Assembly (NCBI GenBank): GCA_036936605.1
Contig: JAUPFV010000002.1
Span: 217,675,046 to 217,739,045, forward strand
Reading direction: 5' to 3'
DNA from: Limnanthes douglasii subsp. nivea
Lineage: Eukaryota > Streptophyta > Magnoliopsida > Brassicales > Limnanthaceae
Length of the DNA: 64,000 bases
In this document: positions 25,381-35,499 of the stretch, in pieces
How the letters are laid out: every line of letters begins with the position of its first letter
How positions within the stretch are numbered: position 1 is the first letter of the stretch
Position numbers and translations under genes: made by a program
Notes under the pieces: model-generated
Told to the model about the DNA's origin: nothing
Databases searched by the model: none
The model's input: only the letters and a program-made list of their open reading frames with translations

Positions 25381-25619
25381 CAAAAAATATATTTCATCAT
25401 CACAATATTTAATCAAATTTTCATTTCTAACAATCACATTATTTAGAGAGAGTGTAAAACAATTGTTTCTCAATAGTCAAGAGTAACCTTGCAAGTCTAA
25501 AACTAGAAAAGAAACTAAGTTCCACCGAAAAGTAGGAACATACATTACATTCTTTATAAAATAATATATGTCTTGTGGAAAGTTTTAAAGAAAAATCACA
25601 AATAACTAAAACATCATAC
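25381..25619 (+). repeat. duplicate of the 21561-21805 flank, lying upstream of the second LTR of element F
   Basis: This ~240-bp block matches 21561-21805 with only about five differences by eye. It includes the last ~28 bp of the 3' LTR of element E and ends in CATAC. It directly joins RT coding sequence at about 25380, so the junction is a recombination point. Confidence 0.85.
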
Positions 25620-25996
25620 TGATGAGGGAAGAATAAATCAACAAGAAGATATCAGAAAGTTAGGGGTGTAATTTGTTAACAAAGAAAGTCTCTTAGGAGA
25701 AATTGATAATTATGTAATGTAAAAGGACTACTGTATAACAAACAATAAACTTTTAGACACGACCACAATTAGTGAATTGTTAGACATGTGCGACCCAATA
25801 AATGTACTATAAAAGCACCACACCCCTTTTAGGGAAATAGTGATTGATTAATGATTACACAATTATTGCTCTTTACTTTCTCTCTCTAAAAAGTCATCTC
25901 TCTGTAAAAAATTTACTAAGTAATCTGAATCACGAATTAAGTCCTTTAAATATTTTTTTACTCCAAGACCTCCTCCAAAGATTTATAAAAATATCA
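25620..25996 (+). repeat. second LTR of element F
   Basis: It starts TGATGAGGGAAG and ends AAAATATCA, and aligns along its whole length with 21806-22181. Differences by eye are roughly 30 in 376 positions, clustered in the right two thirds. CATAC follows it. Confidence 0.75.
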
Positions 25997-26079
25997 CATA
26001 CGAGCTTCAGTCTGAAGTGAAAATGGATGTTCCATCCTCACTTAGCATTCTGCTCTTTGATGTAGCCTACAAAGAAACA

Positions 26080-26880
26080 CGGATATGAGACCCACTAAGT
26101 ACTTCTTTTAATATAAACTATATTAGTTTTTGAAACAATCAAATATGTCGGAATACCTTTGCTTAACATGTAAGCCTGGAATTTCTCACAGTCTTTCTTC
26201 TGATGTCTTTTCTCCTTGCAAAACAAATATCGACCACAATTCGATTCCTCATGATATTTCTTCTTAATTGGACCTTGGCTTGGTCCTTTGCCATCAGTAT
26301 TCTGCTTAGGCTTTGTCCCTTTTGCAGATGTAATCATATTAACCTCAGGTGTTATGCCTTTAAGTTTCTTTTCCTCCTGTGCAACGTCGGAAATCAACTA
26401 ATTGATATTCCACTTTTCCTACATGCAGTTATAGGTTGACTAGAAATATATAACCCGGTTTGGCAGTGAATGAAATGTGAACCCCATTATGCATTCCCCA
26501 CGAAGGTTTAAACTGATTGTCTTTAACTTTTGGTAAACTATCGAAATTCCCAGAATATGCTCATGGATTTTACCTTTGCCAATATATATTTTTGTAGCTA
26601 GTTCAATGAGAAAATACTGCATCTCTACCTTTTCATTTTGGCAAAGACTTTCTCGACCTCCACGAGAAAGACTGAGGCAGTGGTAACACCTTTAGGGAGA
26701 GGCCCGCGTAATGTTATTGGAATCCTCTATAACAAGAGCGTCATGCATAACTTATTTGACTTCTCTCATATTTTATATGTCTTAGTTTCCTCCGGGGTAC
26801 TTTCCGGACTAAAGGAGTATGGTTTAGGAGTTGTCAGTACATGTTTATAATCATGTACATATAGGAATAACATCATATCT
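26080..26880 (-). pseudogene. Ty1/copia gag relic
   Basis: Minus-strand frames 26622-26440 and 26397-26095 carry the hallmarks of plant copia gag. These are KIYIGKGKIHEHILGISIVY then LKTISLNLRGE and LPNRV (the RLxxLKMxxxxSVxEHI...LNSLP region), followed by VAQEEKKLKG and the zinc knuckle CGRYLFCKEKRHQKKDCEKF. The conserved CxxC...H...C knuckle has a glycine-to-arginine change (KEKRH for KxxGH). A weak N-terminal part reaches about 26880. No RT or integrase follows, since element F and flank sequence abut its 3' side. Confidence 0.75.
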
Positions 26881-27139
26881 TTCTTCCATAATTGGAAGTC
26901 CGAACAATCTAACATGGGTGTAAGATTCCCCAATAAATTGTAACCCAGTGAACACTATAGTAAGAACCAAAAACACACAAAGCATATATAGCATATTGAC
27001 ATATAACTGAAAACATATGCATGAACATGGAAAATATATCTAAAACATAAAGTTTCATGATAATAGATATCGGGGGCAAATCTACTAACAAGCAATTTTA
27101 TGAGTTTGAGAAAAATACCGTGATCATTATTTTAATTTC

Positions 27140-27450
27140 CTAAGTACCAATGAGACCTTCCGGAATGCAGATGTTATTTACTTAAATTAAAATAACCTTA
27201 ATTTGATTTTCTTAAGTACCGATGAAACCTCCTGGAGGACCGATTTCATCTACTTAAAATAAAAAATATAACACGAACTATTTCAGTGATTTTCTTCTGT
27301 TCATAATTAATTTAAAACCAAATGTGAACCTTCCGGAGGGCCAGTAGTATTTGAATTTATAAAATCCCGAATCTTTCGCGGTTTAGGGTCCATAAGAAAA
27401 TTAATTATAACATTTTGGAGGACCGATTGAATTAATTCCTTACTTTCACC
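27140..27450 (-). repeat. imperfect repeat in the copia leader region
   Basis: Three to four variants of a phrase like TAAGTACCGATGAAACCTCC followed by GGAGGACC recur about every 80-110 bp (about 27145, 27220, 27325, 27415). They lie between the copia gag and its primer-binding site, so they may belong to its leader. Function unknown. Confidence 0.5.
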
Positions 27451-27789
27451 TACCGGTCTACGAAACTTTAATCGTGCTTCACCGTTAATTATTTAAACAT
27501 ATTTAATTAAATTCATAAATTTACATACAACATTTAGCATTACCAAACACTTAACATTTTGTGAAATAAATCAGTTAAGACATATTAAATTTTTAAAAAA
27601 AAAATTAAAAATCCAAAGTTTTTTTCATCCCCACAATGTTTTTTTCACATTTTTAGGATATGTTTTAGATTGATTTTTTATACAGATTTATATTTTTTTA
27701 TTTCACTAACATTTAATGGTTTATTTGAGTATATATGTTTTGGTTTGAAAAAGTTTATATCTTAGTTTTTTTATAAATTAAAAAATAAA

Positions 27790-28020
27790 GTCAAGTTTGA
27801 GATGTGTTCCGACCGGTCGAATCGAACCAAAAAATCATAATAGTAAAAGTATTGTTTGCGGGCTGGGGCGGGTTGACGCACAGACACATGCGGGTAAGGC
27901 TCGGGCTCAAAAATATTAAACCCATAGCGAGCCGGACCGGATTAGGATTCAAGTAAAAAGTGGAAGGGATCAAGAGGGTCAGCCTGAACCGGGTCTGAAC
28001 TCGTCCCATTGTCATCCCTA
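27790..28020. mobile_element. hAT-like MITE fragment related to the element at 417-832
   Basis: The right end reads CCCATTGTCATCCCTA (28005-28020), a hAT-type terminus. The interior has the same CGGGT/GGGCT-rich character as 417-832. The left terminus is not recognisable, so this is a truncated or diverged copy. Confidence 0.45.
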
Positions 28021-28636
28021 GCTACAGATCATGGGTGTGCGTCCAGCCTGCAGCAAAAAGTTTCTCCTGCAGCAACCCTGCTGCAATTCCTAGACAGCAC
28101 CTAGCCCTGCAAGAGCGCTACTCTCACTGGGTTTATGCTCAGTCAATAGCTCCTCCTACTGCTATCATTGCGATAACAACGGGTTTGTGATTCATCACAA
28201 GCCACGGTATTCACCACAACATTTACAATTCAATTACCATGATGATGAACACCGTTGAACATATTTTGATCAGTGGTTAAGTCGTTGATGAGTTAGTGTC
28301 CCAATAGTTTTGATTTATTCATTATATTATGGTTAATTTGATGCTTATTTTGGGAGAATAAATTTCAGACATCTATCAACCCTAATTTAATCGTAAAAAC
28401 CCCAAAACTATTAGAAACGATTTATTCATATTAAACATTAAAAATATATATAACATGCTTTTCTATACGAATAAATCACATAATCGTGATTTTCATACCG
28501 TTCCAAAATCCATGCCCTAACTAGCTCAACCAACACATAATCTTATTGGCATGGATTCTTAATAGTGAAAAAAACATGCATCAGTATATATCAACATACA
28601 ATTCGATTATTCTATCGTATCTAAAAAAAATTGCAT

Positions 28637-28648
28637 ATTCTGATACCA
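28637..28648 (-). other. copia-type primer-binding site next to a probable 5' LTR
   Basis: The minus strand reads TGGTATCAGAAT, close to the initiator-tRNA-Met primer-binding site of plant copia elements (TGGTATCAGAGC). It is preceded by TGTTATATTTTAG at 28651 on the plus strand, the expected edge of an LTR. Confidence 0.65.
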
Positions 28649-28650
28649 AT

Positions 28651-29580
28651 TGTTATATTTTAGTTGAAATCACATCAAACGAATATAACAAAACGCGGAA
28701 AATAATTAAACCCTTCTTTAAGATTCACCTAATGAATAAACGAATACGAGATTAATCACGAGATTGCATGCAGCTATTCATCTAATGTTTTGTTCATTTT
28801 CGGTTTTGTTCATTTTCGTTCCTTAGTGATCCTGTAGATGAACTTGAGAAATCTGCGAAACCAAGTTAAAAAAAGAAAAAAGTTTCATTTTCCAGACACT
28901 ATGCAAAGAGACAGATTTTTGTTTAGTGTTTAGGATGATGAAAATCATAAACCTAGCCCCTTACTTGTAGTCTTTACAATGTGAAACTCAACATTGTAAA
29001 ATCTATCATTGTGTACGAATCGTAATCCGATAAATTGATAATTCAATTTATTCTCATTTATTAATTCAGATTTAAACGTTAAGATTTGGACTACATTCAA
29101 CCGGATACCACAATTAAACCTATAACGCTTTTAAAGTTCTACTACATATGAACATGATAGGCGGAATATGTTTATTTTAACAAGTCTTTACCTTCATCGA
29201 TCTAATTTAATTAATTAAATAGATCCAATTGAATTAATTAAATAAATAATTTGATTGTTTTAAATTTGGACTTTTCCCCAAATTTTGTTTTTCTTTCTTT
29301 CTCGTCGTTGAATTTGCGAATGTGATCGAGAATTACTTTTCTCTTCCAGTTATATAACTCAAATAATATTTCAGAATAGAATAATATTTCAGAATAAAAT
29401 AATCCACTATATTCGTACCAATTTTTGGTTTTTGATATTTGACTGTTTTTAATCAATTTGACAACGTTATTCTAATACAATTAGCTACGATTTAATATCA
29501 AGTGTACTTATACCGATATGTTTTTCTTAATTAAAACCATCCGATGTTACTAAATTTCTCTTTAAACTGTCATATAAACT
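28651..29580 (-). other. probable copia LTR and flanking AT-rich DNA
   Basis: It begins with the TGTTA expected of a copia LTR edge. The far end of the LTR could not be placed because no second LTR lies in the window. The repeated words GTTTTGTTCATTTTCG (28789-28820) and AATAATATTTCAGAATA (29372-29400) are present. No coding sequence. Confidence 0.4.
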
Positions 29581-30084
29581 TTTAGAGCATGTACAGTTAG
29601 TGTTAAAATTGTGTGTTAGTGGAACATCATTTAACATCATTTTAGTTAACAAACTTAATTTCACTCCAATGATATTTTTTTAAATCACACTTTAAATTTG
29701 ACACGTATGAGAGAAAGAATATTTTTTTAAAATATTTTTTATTTTATTTTATATATTTTTTAATGTGTTATTTAAAATTATTGTTTCACTATTTTTGTGT
29801 TGGAAAAGAAGATCATAATTTTTTTAGATATTGAAAAGAAGAAAAACAAATAAAAAAGTAAAATAAAATAAAAATATATATCAGAATTCGTAAAAGATAA
29901 GATTTCATGAAAAAAATATTAGATAGTTGAAAAAAATAAGGAAATGCAATAAAAAATATCTTTTTAGTTTTATCATATAAATAACATATTTTGTTTCTAT
30001 TTGTTTTTAAGAATATCTTTCAAAATTGAGGGCTCTTGTGGTGTGACAGTGGTTTAGACTGCTGATTGGTTAGGCCATCTCTAA

Positions 30085-30110
30085 CCCTCGGTCTCGGTCG
30101 AGACCGAGGG
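30085..30110. repeat. subterminal perfect palindrome of the Harbinger element
   Basis: CCCTCGGTCTC and its exact complement are separated by GGTC, just inside the left TIR. GGTCTCC/GGAGACC words recur at 30149-30160 and at 36304-36338 near the right end. These are candidate transposase-binding sites (inference). Confidence 0.8.
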
Positions 30111-30888
30111 ACGAAAACGGTTTCTAACCGTCGGGTTCGGTCTCCAAAATGGGAGACCGAAACACTATTCGGGCTCCAACTCCGGCTCTGGCGAGCCCGG
30201 TCTCGAGACCCAAAGAAAGAGAAAATGGGTGAAGACAGAGGAAAGAGAAAAACAAGCCGAGTCGCAGAGGAGAGAGAGAAAGCCAGAAAAAAGAAAGAAA
30301 AAGAAGAGGAAGAGAGAAAGTCTGAAAAAAAGGAAGAAAGAGAAAATGAGAAATGCATAAAATATATGTGAAACGTAATTAATGTCGCAATGTAATTAAT
30401 GTTTCAATGTAATTGAATAAAATATAATTAATTTATATTAATCTGATTAATTAATCTAATTAATTTATATTAATCTAATTAATATCCCTTAACGTATAAA
30501 ATATAATTTTATTTTAAGCTAATATAGATGTTTAAATTTATATTAACGTTTTATAAACCATTTAATAGTGGTTTATAATGTCACTTAATTTAATTCATTT
30601 AGAAATTAAGAAATTTATTAATTAGATCTTTTTAAGTTAATATCACTTAACTGTTAATTTTATAATAAATATTTAAATTTAGAAATTAAATTTAAATTTG
30701 TAAATTGTCTCAACAAATTCATTTATAATAAAAACTTAATTCATAAATTGCGAAAATCAAATACATAGTGGTATTGATTTGTTCGAAAATAAATTTTCGA
30801 AAAAATAACAACCGAAACTTGAAAACACACATGCAAAATAAATAAAAATACAAGAAAACACAAATAACAAAGAAACAATTACGATAAA

Positions 30889-31975
30889 TTACATAGTGAA
30901 ATTATTGAATCCAGAACTTCCACTTGGTCCATCATTTCCATAATCCGTTCCGTCGTTAAATGAAGGTCGATATGTAGCGCGCTCGATGCGTTCACGTATA
31001 TTTTTCTTTTTTTTGGTCCAAAAGCTTTTCGAGTCCGGAGTCATATTGGTGGTATCAACATTCATGATGCTACAATCATTCGCCTCTTCCACCAATCTAT
31101 AAGTATCTTGCATATGTCCTATCTTAGTCCGTGTAAGATCATTCGCCTCTTTCATGAGTGCGTTAGCTTCAGCTTGCATTGCTAGAATTTTAGCCAAGCC
31201 TTCAGTCCTTTCCGCAGATGCATCACTATCACTTATCTTTTGTTTATTTTTGTTCCGACGAGCATGATTTCTACCCATGGGCCTATTAATATCATTAGCG
31301 GGTGGATCGGTATCAACTCCAAGATCACAATAAGGTTGTGATTCCGTAAACTGTTGTTCGGAATCCGTATCAATAGGACGAGGTTGGTTGGTTTGAGAAG
31401 TATGAGAATTTGATGTTGTCGATTGAAACATCACAGAATCCTTTAAAATTTCCCAACAATGATGAAATTGAAATTTTTTTCCACGGGCAAGAGTTGAATA
31501 TAAGTGTACTTTGAGAATTTCCTAAATGAAAAATAATAAATAAATTAGTTAATATTAATATATACATGAACATTAACAACTGCTAAATGTTGAAATCATG
31601 TGTAATAAAAATACTTACTTGATCCGCTATGTTAGTTCCACTAACTGGTGCTTTTTCAACTTGCTTGATCGCTTGGTTCCATTTGTTAACCGAAGGAAAA
31701 ATATGTTTTTTCCAACGATTGCTAAGACCTTCTTCAGTTCGTTGTACATGGTTGATGTTGTTATCAACATCTCCTAAATATTCATACATTGAATCTTTGA
31801 TTTTTTTCCAAAAATGACTTTCGGTTTGTTGCACTCCTACACATGGATCTTCAGAAATTTTTCTATAGGCTTTGCATAGAGCTATGTCTTCGTTTGAAGT
31901 CCATTTTTTTTTATATTTTTTCGGTAGAAGATAAAAGGTTTTTTCGAGAGAGACTATTATTTTCCTTTCGGATAA
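30889..31975 (-). CDS. Myb/SANT-like accessory protein of the Harbinger element (ORF1), two exons
   Basis: PIF/Harbinger elements need a Myb-like partner that helps the transposase enter the nucleus and bind DNA. Exon 1 (about 31975-31619) has WTSNEDIALCKAYRKIS, then ESHFWKKIKDSMYEYL and RTEEGLSNRWKKHIFPSVNK, the Trp-spaced SANT-like pattern. A 97-bp intron (31618-31522) has GTAAGT donor and TTTAG acceptor, keeping the frame. Exon 2 (31521-30889) continues FQFHHCWEILKD, a linker, an RNKNKQK basic patch and a helical C-terminus, stop at 30889. No in-frame ATG precedes WTSNED; an ATG at 31904 is one base out of frame next to a run of nine A. So the start is unresolved: an upstream exon or a one-base slip. 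A TATAAATA box lies at 32026-32019. Confidence 0.8.
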
Positions 31976-32018
31976 ATGTTTCTGAAATGTTATGAATTAG
32001 TTTGGTTCCAAGCTTGTG

Positions 32019-32680
32019 TATTTATACCATTCAAGATATAATAAAACACCCACTAACTTCCACCAGTCTATCAAAACTTTATTTCTGATTTGACAAAAAG
32101 CTTCCACCAATTATCTTCAGTATAATAAAAAACACCCACTAACTTCCACCAATCTATCAAAACTTTATTTCTGATTTGACAAAAAGCTTCCACCAATTAT
32201 CTTCAGTATAATAAAACACCCACTAACTTCCACCAATCTATCAAAACTTTATTTCTGATTTGACAAAAAGCTTCCACCAATTATCTTCAGTATAATATAT
32301 ACACCCACTAACTTCCACCAATCTATCAAAACTTTATTTCTGATTTGACAAAAATCTTCCACCAATTATCTTCAGTATAATAAAACACCCACTAACTTCC
32401 ACCAATCTATCAAAACTTTATTTCTGATTTGACAAAAAGCTTCCACCAATTATCTTCAGTATAATAAAACACCCACTAACTTCCACCAATCTATCAAAAC
32501 TTTATTTATGATTTGACAAAAAGCTTCCACCAATTATCTTCAGTATAATATATACACCCACTAACTTCCACCAATCTATCAAAACTTTATTTCTGATTTG
32601 ACAAAAAGCTTCCACCAATTATCTTCAGTATAATAAAACACCCACTAACTCCACTCACCACAAATGCTTCTATAAATACA
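32019..32680. promoter_or_regulatory. bidirectional promoter region of the Harbinger element
   Basis: The minus strand has TATAAATA at 32026-32019, pointing to the Myb-like gene. The plus strand has TATAAATA at 32673-32680, pointing to the transposase (ATG at 32795). The two boxes are identical and face outward from the tandem-repeat array between them. Confidence 0.7.
32047..32650 (+). repeat. 84-86 bp tandem repeat, seven full copies plus a partial one
   Basis: Each unit begins CACCCACTAACTTCCACC; starts are at 32047, 32133, 32217, 32302, 32386, 32470, 32555, and a partial at 32639. Units are nearly identical, with changes mostly at the TAATAAAA/TAATATAT junction. The array fills the space between the two divergent promoters. 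Confidence 0.95.
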
Positions 32681-32794
32681 CAGAATCCATAACTTCTTCT
32701 AATTCAAAACACTTGCCACAACTTTTCTAACTCGAAACACTTCTCACAACCCTTTTTCCAATTCAAAAGACTTCTCTGATATTTTTTCAACAAA

Positions 32795-34189
32795 ATGAGT
32801 TACAATAAACCTGATTTTTCTCGTATGCTTTCGGAATGGGAAGCAGATTTTGAAGAGTCTCAGAGTAATATTCAAAATTTTGTTAACGTCAGTAACTTAG
32901 TTCGAAGTCAGACTATGACATATCTTGCAGAAACGTATACGGAAACTGGTACGGGAAATTCAAGTGGTGAAGCTTCAAAACCTCGTGGGTCTGTGCATGG
33001 TCGTAAGTACAAACGCCGTAACCGTGAAGGGGGACATGCAAAACTAATGGCAGATTATTTTATTGAAAATCCAACATTCTCTGATGATGATTTTAGAAGG
33101 CGCTATCGTATGCATCGTAGATTATTTTTACGTATTATGGAAGATGTTCAACAGGAAAATTCATACTTTCAAGGAGGTCTGGATGCCACTAGACGCAATA
33201 AATTTACCCCACATCAGAAAGTAACTGTTGCTTTACGTATGTTGGCTTATGCAATGCCCGCAGACAGCTTAGACGAAACATTTCATATGGGTGAACAAAC
33301 TGTTATAGATACTCTGAACGAGTTCTGTGCAACTGTAATAACTTTATATAGAAGTGAGTACCTACGTGGACCAACGACACAAGATTTACATCGTCTACTC
33401 GCTAAAGCTGAACGTCGGGGATTTCCAGGTATGATCGGTTCACTTGATTGTATGCATTGGACTTGGAAAGACTGTCCAACAGGTTGGCAAGGAGCATACA
33501 CTAGTAGGTCTAAAAAACCAACTATTGTGTTAGAAGCAGTTGCTTCTCATGATACATGGATATGGCATGCATTTTTTGGTATTCCGGGAGCTCAAAATGA
33601 TGTGACCGTTCTTAATCGTTCACCGTTGTTTGATGATTTAATTAACGGGAATACTCCTACCGTAGCTTATGTTGTAAATGGTCATGAGCATAATATTACA
33701 TACTATCTCGCGGATGGTATTTATCCAAAATGGGGAACACTTATCCAAGCTATTCGATCACCGATTAACCTTCAAGAGAAATTATTCTCTAAAATGCAAG
33801 AATCATACCGTAAGGACGTTGAAAGAGCGTTTGGTATTCTACAATCTCAGTTTGCCATAATAAAAAACCCTGGCCGCGGATGGAGTACTGAACATCTTTC
33901 TAATATCATGATTACATGTGTGATATTACATAACATGATTGTGGAAGACGAACGTGAGGAGTATGCAGACGAAGATTCTGACGACGATGAAATTGATCCC
34001 GCCATATCTCGTCGAGCACGAGCACGTATATATGAATGTGGTAATGTGGATATGGACAATATGAGTGGAAATATTTCACTTGAGGACTATATGATTCGTC
34101 ATCGGTCAATCCGCAGCGAAGTATTAAACAAACGGCTCCAAGATGATCTTGTCGAACATGTGTGGTCCGAACGTGGTCGACATGAGTAG
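32795..34189 (+). CDS. PIF/Harbinger DDE transposase (HARBI1-like nuclease family)
   Basis: A single uninterrupted 464-codon frame. It catalyses excision and integration of the element at TTA sites. Catalytic residues by position are Asp218 (IGSLDCMHW), Asp307 (YYLADGIYP) and Glu343 (DVERAFGIL), the order and spacing of the DDE_4 superfamily. The N-terminal half has a basic segment at 62-80 (KPRGSVHGRKYKRRNREGG) and the conserved FRRRYRMHRRLFLRIMEDV helix region (100-118). The C-terminus is acidic (384-400), then ends in an RHRSIRSEV segment typical of the family. The start is supported by a TATA box 115 bp upstream. All catalytic positions are intact, so this could be an active source for non-autonomous relatives. 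Confidence 0.95.
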   Translation: MSYNKPDFSRMLSEWEADFEESQSNIQNFVNVSNLVRSQTMTYLAETYTETGTGNSSGEASKPRGSVHGRKYKRRNREGGHAKLMADYFIENPTFSDDDFRRRYRMHRRLFLRIMEDVQQENSYFQGGLDATRRNKFTPHQKVTVALRMLAYAMPADSLDETFHMGEQTVIDTLNEFCATVITLYRSEYLRGPTTQDLHRLLAKAERRGFPGMIGSLDCMHWTWKDCPTGWQGAYTSRSKKPTIVLEAVASHDTWIWHAFFGIPGAQNDVTVLNRSPLFDDLINGNTPTVAYVVNGHEHNITYYLADGIYPKWGTLIQAIRSPINLQEKLFSKMQESYRKDVERAFGILQSQFAIIKNPGRGWSTEHLSNIMITCVILHNMIVEDEREEYADEDSDDDEIDPAISRRARARIYECGNVDMDNMSGNISLEDYMIRHRSIRSEVLNKRLQDDLVEHVWSERGRHE

Positions 34190-34765
34190 TATTCACTGTT
34201 GTTTATCTTTAAAGTTTTTTCAAATGTTGTTTCAGTGAAATGTTTTTAATTTAAGCTTTTTCCAATGTTGTTTAAGTGAATTGTTTTTAATTTAAGATTG
34301 TACTATGATATGTAAGTTTAATGCTGGTTAAGTTTAGTTTGTAACCCTTTTTCATTCGGATTCTAGTTTTTTTATTACACTTTTTGCAGTTGTTTTTTTA
34401 ACAATTGTTAATTGTGTTAAAAATTCAGCTATATAAATATTAAGTTGACAATACAGCATTAAACATTAAACATGAACATTTAAACGCAAACTAAAAAACA
34501 CCATAAAAATATAACACAACATTAGACGTGAATGTAAAACAAATATAACACAACATAAAGTTTAATTAAAGTCATATGATTCGTCAATGGTAGAAAAAAA
34601 CACCCGGCGGGAAGAAACAAATGAAGTAAAGGTTTCCCGCCTCAAAACGTTTTACGCTGGAACAAAAACACTATTTCCCGCGTATTATTTTAGAATTGAA
34701 CAACCGAGTTTGAGTCTATAAATACTATATTTCACTCTATGAAACTAAACATTTTAGTTATAACA

Positions 34766-35233
34766 ATGGGTGATTCAGGCTGGAATGTGCACGAAGATGC
34801 AAGCCTCCTAAGCGCATTTGACTTCGTCAGAGGTACGATGCAAGAGGAGATTCCTGGTTTCATCGATGCGGTTTTGTGCAGAATGTTCTTCAACCACGGT
34901 AGGGAGGCATCGTGTCCAGGATGTTTAATGCCCCGACCACGCGGACGCGAAGAAGTCGCCAATAGGTTAGCTTATCTTAAGCCAATGACTATACAGATTG
35001 AGTCACTGGCTTACGAGACCCGTTTACATGTCCAATATGTATTCAACATGGGATCCCAAGGTACAATTACGCAGGAGATGGTGTCACATGCGACGCAGCA
35101 AAGGGAGCAAGAAATAGCCGACGCAATAGCCAGCGCCGTTGAAACATACTCAACTCCCGAAGGAAGTAGTGATGGAGAGGAATATTCGTTCGAGAAAAGA
35201 TTTGAGTATGGAATGAACTATCCGACTCCGTAA
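34766..35233 (+). CDS. third ORF of the Harbinger element, unrecognised product (~155 aa)
   Basis: An open frame from 34739 (164 codons) or, more likely, from the second ATG at 34766 (155 codons), because a TATAAAT box at 34717-34723 would place the transcript start beyond the first ATG. Read from the first ATG, the protein has an acidic/hydrophobic N-terminal helix (EDASLLSAFDFVRGTMQEEI), a Cys pair (C59 and C62 in SCPGC, plus C47), an alanine-rich helical stretch (REQEIADAIASAVE) and an acidic, Ser-rich tail. No signal peptide or membrane segment. I do not recognise a family. Typical PIF elements have only the transposase and the Myb-like gene. It may be an accessory gene, or a captured host fragment. 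Confidence 0.5.
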   Translation: MGDSGWNVHEDASLLSAFDFVRGTMQEEIPGFIDAVLCRMFFNHGREASCPGCLMPRPRGREEVANRLAYLKPMTIQIESLAYETRLHVQYVFNMGSQGTITQEMVSHATQQREQEIADAIASAVETYSTPEGSSDGEEYSFEKRFEYGMNYPTP

Positions 35234-35499
35234 AACTAAGTGTGAAATGCTAACTCATGGTTAGCTTATCTATCATTTGGTTTAAGTTATGTGCTTATGT
35301 ATTTCTAGTTATGCAATGCTTTTTATTTAAGTGTAATGTTTTAATGAAATCTGGCATTCTCGGTCTTTTCAAGACAATTATTGTATATTATAGTTAATGC
35401 AATTAGTGAAATGTCACCCCCGTATTAATTTCAAAGGGTTAAAATTTTCGAATTTATGAATAAAACGACATTTGCTTAACACCATTGAATTAAAAAAAT

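Larger units (their letters stand above)
21806..25996 (+). mobile_element. rearranged Tat-type Ty3/gypsy element F
   Basis: An LTR at 21806-22181 is followed by a primer-binding-like motif TTGGCGTCATCCGTGGGA (22182-22199), gag, protease and RT up to about 25380. The coding sequence then stops abruptly. It is followed not by RNase H and integrase but by a copy of the DNA that lies upstream of the element, then a second LTR (25620-25996). The 5-bp repeat CATAC occurs before both LTRs (21801-21805, 25615-25619) and after the second (25997-26001). The layout is explained in the findings. Confidence 0.75.

Noticed and set aside
26638..26850. 70-codon plus-strand frame
   Set aside because: It is the complement of the copia gag relic, whose minus-strand translation matches known gag.
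27140..27450. possible riboswitch or CRISPR-like spacing from repeated CCGGAGG words
   Set aside because: Repeats are imperfect, AT-separated and next to a copia primer-binding site in a plant genome; a retrotransposon leader explains them better.
30066..30371. 101-codon plus-strand frame, Arg/Glu/Lys-rich
   Set aside because: It overlaps the left TIR and the palindrome of the Harbinger element, and its composition follows a purine-rich repeat; no start context or homology.
33847..34196. minus-strand frames opposite the transposase
   Set aside because: Antisense shadows of a complete, motif-verified transposase gene.
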